From the IMG/VR virus record IMGVR_UViG_3300032291_002740, positions 1 to 25,370 of that record: a DNA stretch of 25,370 bases. The stretch is one strand, 5' to 3'. Position numbers and translations under genes: made by a program. How positions within the stretch are numbered: the first letter of the stretch is position 1; each line of letters opens with the position of its first letter. The stretch is from a virus. Positions 6,485-13,420 of the stretch are shown piece by piece. The notes below the pieces were generated by a model, which saw only the letters and a list, made by a program, of their open reading frames with translations, made no database searches and was not told the DNA's origin.

Positions 6485-7570
6485 ATGAAGAAAATTGCTT
6501 TTATTTTATCATTGCTTGTATTTTCTGGGGGCTTCACTTCAGCACAAGCAAACACCTTAGACATTGACAAGAATTATCTTACTAAGATATCTTTGGCTGA
6601 GTCAGAGCACAAAGCAGCATTAGTAAAATGGGACGAAGTTGATCAGGTTAAACTAAATAATTTTAAGCCATTTAGTTGGCCATTCTGTGGTAAGTCAAAT
6701 TGCGAATATGCTTATAGTTTTTTTAATCCAAGAGCAAATGGTGGAATCCATGCTGGAATTCTTAAGTATCAAGATAATCCTCATGCATTTATGCAACTAA
6801 TAGAGTTAGTAGATTTTGATGCATGCTACTCCAGGGGTACATGGTCTTGTTCTCAGAGCAATGTCTATCAACTTAAAGACAAAGGTGATCGTGGACCAAA
6901 ATGGGACTTTGAGGGTATGTATGGTTCATCTATCCATTGGGGAACAGTTACTGCTCAGATCGTTGCATTCAGACATTCTTTATTAGTGCCAGTAAAAAAT
7001 GATGGATCTCCTGTATCACTTGCTGAGTTTGAAGCAACAAGATCTTTAGTCAAGTCAACATATGCAAATATTCAAACATTAAAAAGTGAATACACAAATG
7101 CAATAAATGAGTATTATGCTGCCGAAGCAAAGAAAATGCAAAAAGCCATGGAAGATGCAGCAGCAAAAGCAAAAGAAGAGGCAGATGCTAAACTAGCATT
7201 AGAGCAACGAGAACAATGGGCTAAAGAAACAAACAAGTATCTGTATTCATACTTTCCTGCAAAGGCTAAAATTAATCTAATGAAACAGGGATACTTCAAG
7301 CCTTTAAAGACAACCTCTTATACATACGAAACTGGAAGATATATAGCAAATGCAAGAGTGAGTGGAAATACTGCAACTGTAACTGGCTATTGGGAGACCA
7401 AGACAGTATACGATGTTCCTACCAAAAAGGAGCAGTCTGACTGGATTAAAGAATCTAATGATAAACTAAACCAGGTAACTAAGCAATACAGCACACTTGT
7501 TGCAGAGGCAAAAATTAGAGGTTACTCTGTGGTCTGTGCATCAAATGTTCCTTGTAAGATATTGTTTTAA
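6485..7570 (+). CDS. Secreted protein with an Ala/Glu/Lys coiled coil
   Basis: 361 residues with a typical signal peptide (MKKIAFILSLLVFSGGFTSA, cleavage probably after AQA near residue 23). The mature N-terminal domain has paired cysteines (FCGKSNCEY, and CYSRGTWSC). A charged Ala-rich helix at about 208-245 (AAEAKKMQKAMEDAAAKAKEEA) looks like a coiled coil. A Tyr/Thr-rich C-terminal domain ends in CASNVPCKILF. The gene has its own promoter and Shine-Dalgarno site. Function is unknown; it is probably exported and could act at the host surface or be host-derived cargo. Confidence 0.85.
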   Translation: MKKIAFILSLLVFSGGFTSAQANTLDIDKNYLTKISLAESEHKAALVKWDEVDQVKLNNFKPFSWPFCGKSNCEYAYSFFNPRANGGIHAGILKYQDNPHAFMQLIELVDFDACYSRGTWSCSQSNVYQLKDKGDRGPKWDFEGMYGSSIHWGTVTAQIVAFRHSLLVPVKNDGSPVSLAEFEATRSLVKSTYANIQTLKSEYTNAINEYYAAEAKKMQKAMEDAAAKAKEEADAKLALEQREQWAKETNKYLYSYFPAKAKINLMKQGYFKPLKTTSYTYETGRYIANARVSGNTATVTGYWETKTVYDVPTKKEQSDWIKESNDKLNQVTKQYSTLVAEAKIRGYSVVCASNVPCKILF

Positions 7571-7607
7571 ACATAACCTGTAAATCCTGCGGGATATAAA
7601 AAGGTTT

Positions 7608-7681
7608 ACATCTGTAACTCAGTTGGTTAGAGTACCTGCCTTATATGCAGAGAGCCGAAGGTTCAAGTCCTTCCAGATGTA
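7608..7681 (+). tRNA. tRNA-Ile (UAU anticodon)
   Basis: Acceptor ACATCTG/CAGATGT pairs perfectly, the D-stem is ACTC/GAGT and the T-stem GAAGG/CCTTC. The loop CTTATAT gives anticodon UAU at 7642-7644, which reads AUA. The anticodon stem CTGC/GCAG is intact, with a C-A mismatch at its outer pair. CCA is not encoded. A genuine UAU isoleucine tRNA is uncommon in bacteria, which usually read AUA with lysidine-modified CAU. Confidence 0.85.
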
Positions 7682-7685
7682 CAAG

Positions 7686-7759
7686 GCGAGTGTTGCATAA
7701 TGGTAGTGCATCATCCTTCCAAGTTGATTGTGCCAGTTCGATTCTGGTCACTCGCTCCA
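7686..7759 (+). tRNA. tRNA-Gly (UCC anticodon)
   Basis: Acceptor GCGAGTG/CACTCGC pairs perfectly and the T-arm is GCCAGTTCGATTCTGGT. The loop CTTCCAA carries UCC at 7718-7720. One T-T mismatch lies in the anticodon stem. Discriminator T is followed by an encoded CCA (7757-7759). It lies 4 bases after tRNA-Ile. Confidence 0.9.
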
Positions 7760-7760
7760 C

Positions 7761-7836
7761 ACCTCTGTAGTTCAGTGGACAGAACGATGGACTTCTAAGC
7801 CATGCGTCGCAAGTTCGATTCTTGCCAGGGGTACCA
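7761..7836 (+). tRNA. tRNA-Arg (UCU anticodon)
   Basis: Acceptor ACCTCTG/CAGGGGT, D-stem GTTC/GAAC, T-stem GCAAG/CTTGC. The loop CTTCTAA gives UCU at 7794-7796, which reads AGA and AGG. There is an A-G mismatch at the base of the anticodon loop. CCA is encoded (7834-7836). It starts one base after the CCA of tRNA-Gly. Confidence 0.9.
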
Positions 7837-7843
7837 AATAAAA

Positions 7844-7858
7844 TGGTATAATTCTTAA
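7844..7858 (+). promoter_or_regulatory. Extended -10 promoter for a leaderless gene at 7859
   Basis: TGG plus TATAAT (7847-7852), 6 bases before the ATG. It sits just after the tRNA-Arg CCA end, and no -35 box is evident. Confidence 0.7.
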
Positions 7859-8893
7859 ATGGATTTATCAAATAAAAATATCTTGAATGTTTATGAAAAT
7901 TATGAAAAAAGTAATTACATCCTTAATAATTTTACAGATACGAAACAACTTGGTTCTTATTTACCAAACCAAGATAACCCATTTGCTTTTCTGGGATTTT
8001 TTAGTCCAATGCACCAAGTTGACAAAGTTAATGACTATACAATCAATGAGTTGGGCTTTCGTGGTAAGTTAAAAAAAGATGCTAAAGTTCTTGCTGTAGG
8101 TTGTTCTTACACTTTTGGTGTTGGGGTGCCAGAAATCGGAACTTGGCCAAGTCTTTTAAGTTCAGAAATTAACAAAGATGTTTTAAATTTAGGAGTTCCT
8201 GGTATAACAATAAAACAAATATCTCAACTAATTGTTAGATATGTTTCAAAATATGATAAACCAAAAACTATTTTTGCGCTATTTCCTCCATTTTTTAGAA
8301 GTAGTTTAATATCAGATGCAGAATTTTATTATAATAGCAAAAGTGTAGATCCAAGAAAACAAGAAGGAAGTGATCGGCAGGTTTCTTTTAAGTCTCCTAT
8401 CTTCCATGATCGGATTAAAAAAGAAATGTTTTTTGAAAAACAAGAATATTCTTATTTTTTTAATTCAAAACATAAAGGGCTTCCGTACATGGAAAATGTT
8501 TTTTCACCACATCAGTTTATATCTGACTCTATTGACTCAATATCATTAATACAAGATTTTTGTTATTCACATGGGATAGACTTTTATTGGTCAACATGGG
8601 ATAATGCAAGTTCTATGCTAATGGATGTTTTAGTTAAAATTCCCAACTTTAAACTAAAAAATTATATAAAATTTGCTGACGATAAGTTTGATAATTACAA
8701 CACAAAAGATGGTAAATTTCCAACTATGTTTTGTAATTTATCACATAATTCTAAACTTATTGATCATCCTTCTTGGGAAAAAGGTTCCGATATTATTTAT
8801 AGTTATGATAAATTGCTTGAATTACAACCACATCCAGGAATTCATTTTCAACACCATGTAGCAGATTTATTTAAAAAGTGCTCTACTTCTTAG
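7859..8893 (+). CDS. SGNH/GDSL-family hydrolase-like protein (copy 2)
   Basis: A 344-residue paralogue of the protein at 3897-4919. Block I is GCSYTFG at 81-87 (nucleophile candidate Ser83), block II-like NLGVPG follows at about 116-121, and HPGIH is at 325-329. Shared elements include LGFRG before block I, GVPExGTW after it, the ALFPPFFRS segment, SPHQF and the FYWSTWDN motif. It probably acts on an ester, with the same caveat that it may be structural. It is expressed from its own leaderless promoter. Its 3' end overlaps the convergent minus-strand gene by 11 bases. Confidence 0.8.
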   Translation: MDLSNKNILNVYENYEKSNYILNNFTDTKQLGSYLPNQDNPFAFLGFFSPMHQVDKVNDYTINELGFRGKLKKDAKVLAVGCSYTFGVGVPEIGTWPSLLSSEINKDVLNLGVPGITIKQISQLIVRYVSKYDKPKTIFALFPPFFRSSLISDAEFYYNSKSVDPRKQEGSDRQVSFKSPIFHDRIKKEMFFEKQEYSYFFNSKHKGLPYMENVFSPHQFISDSIDSISLIQDFCYSHGIDFYWSTWDNASSMLMDVLVKIPNFKLKNYIKFADDKFDNYNTKDGKFPTMFCNLSHNSKLIDHPSWEKGSDIIYSYDKLLELQPHPGIHFQHHVADLFKKCSTS

Positions 8894-9011
8894 GATGCTT
8901 TACTTCGTATGGTGCAATCTTAGACTTAATACGACCATCTTTATATAATCTAACAATCCAACCATCTTTGATCTGAACTGGATTAAATGCTGCTGCTTTT
9001 TTCTTTGGCAT
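8883..9011 (-). CDS. Small basic protein (42 aa)
   Basis: The minus-strand ATG at 9011-9009 overlaps the TAA of the upstream gene (TAATG), giving 42 residues: MPKKKAAAFNP..., then GWIVRLYKDGRIKSKIAPYEV and a KHPKK tail. The W.V.LYKDGRI stretch echoes the 38-aa protein at 3752-3868. Translational coupling to the zinc protein upstream supports it. Function unknown. Confidence 0.6.
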   Translation of the reverse strand: MPKKKAAAFNPVQIKDGWIVRLYKDGRIKSKIAPYEVKHPKK

Positions 9012-9313
9012 TACTTTACCAACTTAAATGGAGAATCAGTCCAACTATCTGACTTAGCAACTGGGATACAGTTTGGAACTGGCTTACCGTCTGCTCCTGG
9101 CTTCATTCCACGCTGTACATAACCATCCCAACAAGGTGCTTGCTTAGCAACTGTTTCAGACTGACAATCTGGACACTCTTCACAAGTTACGTTTAATTCT
9201 TTACAAGTTGGACAACCACAATCTTCGTATGCTTTACCAATTGATGAGTCATACATTGCCATAGCAACTTCTGAATCGATTGCTGAAGAAGAGCATTTTG
9301 GGCAGTTTGTCAT
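9011..9313 (-). CDS. Cysteine-rich zinc-ribbon protein (100 aa)
   Basis: Ten cysteines in about 80 residues: CPKC at 4-7, then CGCPTC at 32-37, CEECPDC at 44-50, and single cysteines at 61 and 82. The middle clusters look like zinc ribbons. The C-terminal part (CWDGYVQRGMKPGADGK, then VPNCIP) is a Cys-bounded glycine-rich loop that I recall from other phage proteins without a known role. It is leaderless, driven by an extended -10 box 6 bases upstream. Confidence 0.8.
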   Translation of the reverse strand: MTNCPKCSSSAIDSEVAMAMYDSSIGKAYEDCGCPTCKELNVTCEECPDCQSETVAKQAPCWDGYVQRGMKPGADGKPVPNCIPVAKSDSWTDSPFKLVK

Positions 9314-9328
9314 ACAATAATTATACCA
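9314..9328 (-). promoter_or_regulatory. Extended -10 promoter for the zinc protein at 9313
   Basis: On the minus strand TGG plus TATAAT (9325-9320) precedes the ATG by 6 bases. No -35 box is apparent. Confidence 0.7.
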
Positions 9329-9338
9329 TGCCTTAAAA

Positions 9339-9980
9339 CTAAGCCTGAAGGATATCTGGGTCTTCAGAAAATGCTATGCTTACTGAGTGCCTTGGGCACA
9401 TTGATTCAACGCTATGGATTACGCCCTTTGGGATATAGGCTGCATCTCCCTCACTCAATAATATTTCGTAGTTTAGTTCTTTGTTGTTGTGAAAAACTTT
9501 CCATAGGCTTTGTCCACTACCCTGAATAAAGAATCTGTCTTGTCCATCTGAATGAACTTCAGGATCCCAAGACTCAACTGACCATCCATCTACCCCATTA
9601 TCATGCACTATGAGTTCTTCTGGAATCTTTTTAGAGTTGTCTGTGGTAAACTTTGAAAAAAGGTTATCCAGGGACTTATCCGTCATTGCATTATTATTTC
9701 TATTTATAAAATGAATAATCATCATTGAAAAAAGGACCTGACCACCATGATACAAAGAAATATCTGATACTGCTTTTTTATAATATTCTAAAACCCTTAT
9801 ATCATTTTGAATAACCATAGTGCCAAATGAGTTATAGTCTATGGTTTCGGTTTCTTTTGCACGATCATAAAAATTATTTATTTCTTCCCAGGAAGGAAAT
9901 TCTTTATAGAATTTTTTTACAACATGCAGTCTTCTTTGCTTTGTGGCTAACATTAGGTCTTCTTTTGTCATTAAGGTCAT
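9339..9980 (-). CDS. JmjC/cupin-type Fe(II)/2OG oxygenase (copy 1)
   Basis: 213 residues. The C-terminal cupin has His143-x-Asp145 (EVHSDGQDRFFIQGSG), a GxxSLWKVF strand, EGDAAYIPKGVIHS with distal His189, and PRHSVSIAFS. This is the layout of JmjC/RoxA-like oxygenases, which hydroxylate proteins, often ribosomal. The N-terminal 130 residues are helical and shared with the paralogue at 10868-11482. The start is set by TATAAT 5 bases upstream of the first ATG. No dimerisation or winged-helix domain of the ribosomal oxygenases is present, so the substrate cannot be inferred. Confidence 0.8.
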   Translation of the reverse strand: MTLMTKEDLMLATKQRRLHVVKKFYKEFPSWEEINNFYDRAKETETIDYNSFGTMVIQNDIRVLEYYKKAVSDISLYHGGQVLFSMMIIHFINRNNNAMTDKSLDNLFSKFTTDNSKKIPEELIVHDNGVDGWSVESWDPEVHSDGQDRFFIQGSGQSLWKVFHNNKELNYEILLSEGDAAYIPKGVIHSVESMCPRHSVSIAFSEDPDILQA

Positions 9981-9991
9981 ATAAAATTATA
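9981..9991 (-). promoter_or_regulatory. -10 box for the leaderless JmjC gene at 9980
   Basis: TATAAT on the minus strand (9991-9986) ends 5 bases before the ATG. No clear -35 is seen. Confidence 0.6.
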
Positions 9992-9999
9992 GCACATAC

Positions 10000-10266
10000 T
10001 TAACTGTTTAAGCGATTGTGGGTTCTTATTCTATGGCAGTTGGCGCAAACAACCTCACACTTCTCTATCTCTTTCTTAATAGCCCTCCATGAAAAACCAT
10101 CGTGAATCATCCTTGATATATTATATTTCTTATCCCTTATGTGATCAAAGTCTAGGATTATGTGGTTACTAATACCACAGTCTACACAGCCAGAATCCTC
10201 TTTTATCTTAGCAAGCATCTTCTTATACTGCTGCTTATTATAATGGTCCAACTCTTTGTCAGTCAT
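10000..10266 (-). CDS. HNH endonuclease
   Basis: A small HNH nuclease with zinc knuckle CVDCG, catalytic LDFDHI, a helix SWRAIKKEIEKC and the closing CANCHRIRTHNR. The family cleaves double-stranded DNA and is often free-standing in phages as a homing or packaging-associated nuclease. The ATG at 10266 is preferred (88 residues): an upstream in-frame ATG at 10275 overlaps the TATAAT box and would be upstream of the transcript start. It lies between the two JmjC genes together with Hsp20. Confidence 0.88.
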   Translation of the reverse strand: MTDKELDHYNKQQYKKMLAKIKEDSGCVDCGISNHIILDFDHIRDKKYNISRMIHDGFSWRAIKKEIEKCEVVCANCHRIRTHNRLNS

Positions 10267-10279
10267 TGTTATCATTATA
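10267..10279 (-). promoter_or_regulatory. -10 box for the leaderless HNH gene
   Basis: TATAAT on the minus strand (10279-10274) is followed after 7 bases by the ATG at 10266. It decides the start between two in-frame ATGs. Confidence 0.6.
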
Positions 10280-10296
10280 CCGTGAAAATATTAAGG

Positions 10297-10378
10297 CCCC
10301 ACACAGGCAATTCACCTGACTTGCGCCACGGTCTCTATCCAATGGGTAACTAATCCATCACTAAGGTCCTGTGTGGGG
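10297..10378 (-). ncRNA. 82-nt element closed by an 11-bp perfect stem
   Basis: CCCCACACAGG (10297-10307) pairs exactly with CCTGTGTGGGG (10368-10378) around a 60-base loop that contains smaller inverted segments. It lies 14 bases past the Hsp20 stop. Read on the minus strand, the stem ends in GGGG and is followed by a T-rich tract (TTAATATTTT). It could be a large-loop terminator for Hsp20 or a processed structured RNA. No tRNA features fit. Confidence 0.5.
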
Positions 10379-10392
10379 ACATTTATATTGTA

Positions 10393-10809
10393 CTACTTGA
10401 TTTTGATTGTCTTAGGCTTCTTTTCTTCAGGAACAATACGAACCACATTAACATGCAGCATACCGTCCTTAAGTTCTGCAGATGTTACTTCCATATACTC
10501 TCCCAGTGCAAAAGATCTTACGAACTTTCTTCCTGCGATTCCCTTATGAACTACCTCTGCATCTGTAACTTCAACAATCTCACCCTTGATAATCAATGTT
10601 CCGTTATCTACTGAAACATCAATATCGTCTTTTGAAAAACCAGCGACAGCCAGTGAAATCTTGTATGTATCTTCATCTAGTTTGATTAGATCATACGGAG
10701 GGTATGACTGTGAGTTTGTTTTGTGTGCTGTATTTAGGCGACTCAACTCTCTGTTGAAGCCAATAAAAAAAGGATCATTGAATAGATCCATAGCGTACTT
10801 TGTTACCAT
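10393..10809 (-). CDS. Hsp20/IbpA-type small heat shock protein
   Basis: 138 residues with a full alpha-crystallin domain: YPPYDLIKLDEDTYKISLAV start, AGFSKDDIDVSVDNGTLIIKG, the HKGIAGRKFVRSFAL strand, LKDGMLHVNVV and a C-terminal KPKTIKIK that contains the IxI/V oligomer motif. It binds unfolding proteins without ATP. The order matches IbpA-like family members. An AAAGGGG site about 7 bases before the ATG shows leadered translation, unlike its neighbours. Small heat shock proteins occur in several phages, where a role in virion assembly is suspected. Confidence 0.92.
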   Translation of the reverse strand: MVTKYAMDLFNDPFFIGFNRELSRLNTAHKTNSQSYPPYDLIKLDEDTYKISLAVAGFSKDDIDVSVDNGTLIIKGEIVEVTDAEVVHKGIAGRKFVRSFALGEYMEVTSAELKDGMLHVNVVRIVPEEKKPKTIKIK

Positions 10810-10867
10810 GTTATTCCCCTTTCAAGCGAATAAGTTAATTTACCCCCCATTTGGGCAGGTATGAATA

Positions 10868-11482
10868 TTATATCACAGGCTCATCAGAAAAGGCTATACT
10901 TATTGCATGTCTTGGACCTAAAGACTCAACGCTATGTAGCAACCCTTTTGGTATAAAGGCTAAATCTCCTGGGTTTAATACAATTGCATCAGTCAAATTG
11001 TTTGAATCGTCAAAAAGTCTCCATAAGGTTTGACCACCACCTTGAACAAAAAATCTATTTTCTCTGTCAAAATGCACTTTAGGTTCCCAATTGCCTCCTT
11101 CTATTCCATACTCTTTTACAGTAACGTCTTCTGGAATTTTTTTAGGATTATTTTTACTAAACCTATTAAACAGGCTCAAACATCCTGGATCACTAATGAT
11201 ATTGTTATTCCTATTTATGAAATGAACTATGATCATGCCAAAAAGAGGGTATCCTTTATAAATTTTATTGATACCATCTATAACCTCTTTATAACAACTA
11301 AAGATAATTTCTTTTTCTTGCGCCTGGAATGTTCCAAAAGACATATATACTATCTTTTTGTCTAAATCATAGATTTCACCTATGTCTGACCAAGAAGGTG
11401 GGTTTGTAAGAAAATTTCTTGATATATGAATCTTTTTTTGTTCTGTTGCCAAGATCAAGTCATTTTTTGTGATTGTGGACAT
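10868..11482 (-). CDS. JmjC/cupin-type Fe(II)/2OG oxygenase (copy 2)
   Basis: A 204-residue paralogue of 9339-9980 across its full length (KNDLILATEQKKIHI, HFINRNNN, KKIPEDV). The iron site is His137-x-Asp139 (KVHFDRENRFFVQGGG) with distal His183 in PKGLLHSVESLGPRH. The two copies are separated by the HNH and Hsp20 genes, each with its own promoter. Substrate unknown. Leaderless start. Confidence 0.8.
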   Translation of the reverse strand: MSTITKNDLILATEQKKIHISRNFLTNPPSWSDIGEIYDLDKKIVYMSFGTFQAQEKEIIFSCYKEVIDGINKIYKGYPLFGMIIVHFINRNNNIISDPGCLSLFNRFSKNNPKKIPEDVTVKEYGIEGGNWEPKVHFDRENRFFVQGGGQTLWRLFDDSNNLTDAIVLNPGDLAFIPKGLLHSVESLGPRHAISIAFSDEPVI

Positions 11483-11497
11483 ATTTAAATTATATCA
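11483..11497 (-). promoter_or_regulatory. Extended -10 promoter for the JmjC gene at 11482
   Basis: TGA plus TATAAT on the minus strand (11494-11489), 6 bases before the ATG. Confidence 0.65.
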
Positions 11498-11505
11498 TAC
11501 AGAAT

Positions 11506-11574
11506 GAGCAGTTTATAGACGACTGCTCAGGTCTATTAGCCACGGGATCAACCTGCTAACTCTCCTCTAAGGAG
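11506..11574. other. Three consecutive stem-loops in a divergent intergenic region
   Basis: GAGCAGT/ACTGCTC (11506-11512 with 11522-11528), TTAGC/GCTAA (11536-11540 with 11555-11559) and CTCCT/AGGAG (11562-11566 with 11570-11574) stand in a row between two divergent leaderless genes. A TATAAT read leftward at 11624-11619 could transcribe them. The 171-base gap (11483-11653) has no supported ORF, so this may be a small RNA or an operator region. Confidence 0.35.
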
Positions 11575-11637
11575 CATCCGTTGTAAAACCTTTTAAAGTC
11601 TCAAGCGGAATAGTGTCTATTATACTATACTTTTAGG

Positions 11638-11653
11638 TGATATACTTGTAAGT
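11638..11653 (+). promoter_or_regulatory. Extended -10 promoter for the methyltransferase
   Basis: TGA plus TATACT (11641-11646) lies 7 bases before the ATG at 11654. Confidence 0.6.
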
Positions 11654-12343
11654 ATGGAAAATAAAAAATGGTCTAGGGGTAAAGAAATAAGAGAAACTAT
11701 TGCCTATAATGAAGAAAAGGTATACGGTGAACACGAAATTGAGATAGCAATACCTATCTCTCAAAACCAACTAAACGGTGCAAAACTATTTAATTCAAAA
11801 TATGAATATGCAAAAACGTTAAATAAAAATATATCATACCTAGAGGTTGGTGTTGGTTATGGGCAATCTGCTAAGATGTTTATCGACACAACAGAGGCTA
11901 AAGATGCAGATCTTGTAGACCTATACGACCATGCTGCTGGAGTTAGACATCCAGGGGGCTCTTTCCCAAAAGATAGTTCAATGACACATGAAGAATATAT
12001 AAAAGATAAATTTGCTTACCATCCCAACGTAAAGACCATACGGGGGGATGCAAGAGATATTATTTTTACCTTAGATAAAAAATATGATTTTATTCTTTTT
12101 GATTCAATAGCAAAAAGACTTTTAATAAGAAACGCACTAAAGCATTGCTCTCAACTGATTAATATTGGTGGGGTTATAGGATTTACTTCTTACATGAATT
12201 ATGACTCTATTCACTACGACATGCACATAGGAATATACCAAAGCGTAAATGAGTTTTTACATTTTAACAAAAATTGGTCTGTCGATGCTATGGTTTTAAA
12301 TGAACTTGGATTTCACGAAATATACATAAAAAGAAATTCATAA
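11654..12343 (+). CDS. Class I SAM-dependent methyltransferase
   Basis: 229 residues with a Rossmann-type methyltransferase core. Motif I is YLEVGVGYGQSAKMFI (about 62-77), the acidic end of strand 2 is DLVDLYDH, motif III-like is VKTIRGDARDII, and motif IV-like is YDFILFDSIAKR, followed by GGVIGFTSY. It resembles Methyltransf_24-type small-molecule or sugar O-methyltransferases more than DNA methylases: no DPPY or PC motif is present. It is the only plus-strand gene in this part of the window and has its own leaderless promoter. The acceptor is unknown. Confidence 0.85.
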   Translation: MENKKWSRGKEIRETIAYNEEKVYGEHEIEIAIPISQNQLNGAKLFNSKYEYAKTLNKNISYLEVGVGYGQSAKMFIDTTEAKDADLVDLYDHAAGVRHPGGSFPKDSSMTHEEYIKDKFAYHPNVKTIRGDARDIIFTLDKKYDFILFDSIAKRLLIRNALKHCSQLINIGGVIGFTSYMNYDSIHYDMHIGIYQSVNEFLHFNKNWSVDAMVLNELGFHEIYIKRNS

Positions 12344-12363
12344 TAATTTTATGGCATAGAAAA

Positions 12364-12389
12364 ACAGGCCTGTCAAAAAACAAGCCTGT
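12364..12389 (-). terminator. Terminator between convergent genes
   Basis: ACAGGC (12364-12369) pairs with GCCTGT (12384-12389). On the minus strand the stem is followed by a TTTTT run, as expected for intrinsic termination of the holin-end operon. The A-rich flank also allows some function for the methyltransferase transcript on the plus strand. Confidence 0.65.
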
Positions 12390-12403
12390 CAGTCTATAGG
12401 AAA

Positions 12404-12700
12404 TTACTTTACTTGCTGAGTCTTTCCTCCGCCAGATGACCTCTTTGCAGGAGCCTTCTTTGCAGTCTTCTTTACTACCTTAGCAGTCTTAACTGCCTTA
12501 TCTACTTCTTCTGCAGATGGCATCTTGCCGAATGCAGGATCGTTAGGATTTGCTGCTCTCAATGCTACGGGGATTAGTGCTCCAAGTAGTGAGTATGCTA
12601 GTGTCTGTGGATCTGTGACTCCAGAAGCATACATTGCTGTTGCTGCTCCAAGTACCGATCTTCCGTATGACGCCAATGCGTTTTTAATTTGTTTATTCAT
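12404..12700 (-). CDS. Holin candidate with a basic SSGGGK tail
   Basis: 98 residues. Two moderately hydrophobic stretches (about 7-28 and 33-50, LAYSLLGALIPVALRAA) separated by TDPQT resemble actinophage holin-type membrane proteins. Residues 51-98 are soluble and very basic (VKTAKVVKKTAKKAPAKR), ending SSGGGKTQQVK. The endolysin at 20464-21111 ends in an almost identical AKKSSGGGKGSQVAL, which ties the two together. A strong AGGAGG site 6 bases before the ATG overlaps the stop of the XapX gene. The holin call is inferred from topology and that link. Confidence 0.65.
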   Translation of the reverse strand: MNKQIKNALASYGRSVLGAATAMYASGVTDPQTLAYSLLGALIPVALRAANPNDPAFGKMPSAEEVDKAVKTAKVVKKTAKKAPAKRSSGGGKTQQVK

Positions 12701-12710
12701 AATTTTCCTC

Positions 12711-12869
12711 CTAGGATATTACTTTTGTTAGTACTGTGAAGCCAATCCATAACCCAATAATTCCTGCGACTCCCGCAAAAACTGGTGGTGCTGGTACTGG
12801 CAATTTGAATGCAGCAAATACTACACCACATCCAAAACCTGTTAGTATTGATAGTATTACATCTTTCAT
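12711..12869 (-). CDS. XapX-domain membrane protein (52 aa)
   Basis: The minus-strand frame from ATG 12869 to TAG 12711 gives 52 residues, almost wholly hydrophobic. FGCGVVFAAFKLPVPAPPVF, then AGVAGIIGLWIGF, matches the XapX (DUF1427) signature of two helices joined by a KLPxPAPP turn. Function of the family is unknown. It starts in the ATGA of the oxygenase gene stop and ends in the Shine-Dalgarno region of the holin candidate. A longer ORF in another frame over this span is a shadow. Confidence 0.8.
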   Translation of the reverse strand: MKDVILSILTGFGCGVVFAAFKLPVPAPPVFAGVAGIIGLWIGFTVLTKVIS

Positions 12870-13420
12870 CTAAGTAATCCATACTCTGGCCTTATAATGC
12901 TCGACCCAAAAAGTTTAAACCACCTAGTAGCAGAATATCTTTCTTTTCCAGTATTTTCAAGCACTTCATGCCAATAATCTTCATTGCTAGGGAATGTAAC
13001 AAAACTATTAGACTTTGGCTTAATTTTTAGATTATGGTCCATAAAGTTTATTTCTCCACCTTCATAGTCATCATTAAGGTAGTATATTGCTGCAAAGTCT
13101 CCTGTTGTATCTGCATGTTCGTTCATCTTGTAATTTTTTTCAAATTTAACCAAAGGAACTGCTCTTTTGTCAAAGTCGTAAAGTTTTACATCATAAAAGT
13201 TTATACAACTTTCATGAGCAAGCATAAAAACTTTGTCTAGAATAAGAACAATTTCTTCTGGTTGTTTTGATGGTGAAAGGGTCTTAACCCCCCAAGGCTG
13301 AGTGTGCCAATAGTCAACACTTTCTGCATAGTCAAGAAGTTTTTTGTGTTCTTCTTTAGATAAAACGTTTTCTGTAATTTTTATATTATTTACAGAATTT
13401 CCTAAATTTGATTTTGTCAT
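12866..13420 (-). CDS. P4H-like Fe(II)/2OG dioxygenase
   Basis: 184 residues of the same family as the enzymes at 449 and 13424. Iron ligands are His102-x-Asp104 (NEHADTTGD) and distal His151 (DYWHEV), with Arg161 for 2OG. It shares the N-terminal GNSVNNIKITENVLSKEE and the YYLNDDYEGGEINFMDHNLKI block. It is adjacent to its closest paralogue at 13424, indicating tandem duplication. A TATAAT box inside the last codons of that upstream gene gives it a separate leaderless transcript. Confidence 0.9.
   Translation of the reverse strand: MTKSNLGNSVNNIKITENVLSKEEHKKLLDYAESVDYWHTQPWGVKTLSPSKQPEEIVLILDKVFMLAHESCINFYDVKLYDFDKRAVPLVKFEKNYKMNEHADTTGDFAAIYYLNDDYEGGEINFMDHNLKIKPKSNSFVTFPSNEDYWHEVLENTGKERYSATRWFKLFGSSIIRPEYGLLR

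Noticed and set aside
7641-7871. 76-aa minus-strand ORF with a KNRTCD...RIELAQ-like sequence
   Set aside because: It lies entirely across the tRNA-Ile, Gly and Arg genes; such frames are well-known artefacts of antisense tRNA clusters.
10267-10275. First in-frame ATG of the HNH gene
   Set aside because: It overlaps the TATAAT box, so it should be upstream of the transcript start.
12697-12882. 61-aa minus-strand ORF
   Set aside because: It covers the XapX gene in another frame; the XapX frame has the family signature, coupled start and proper stop.
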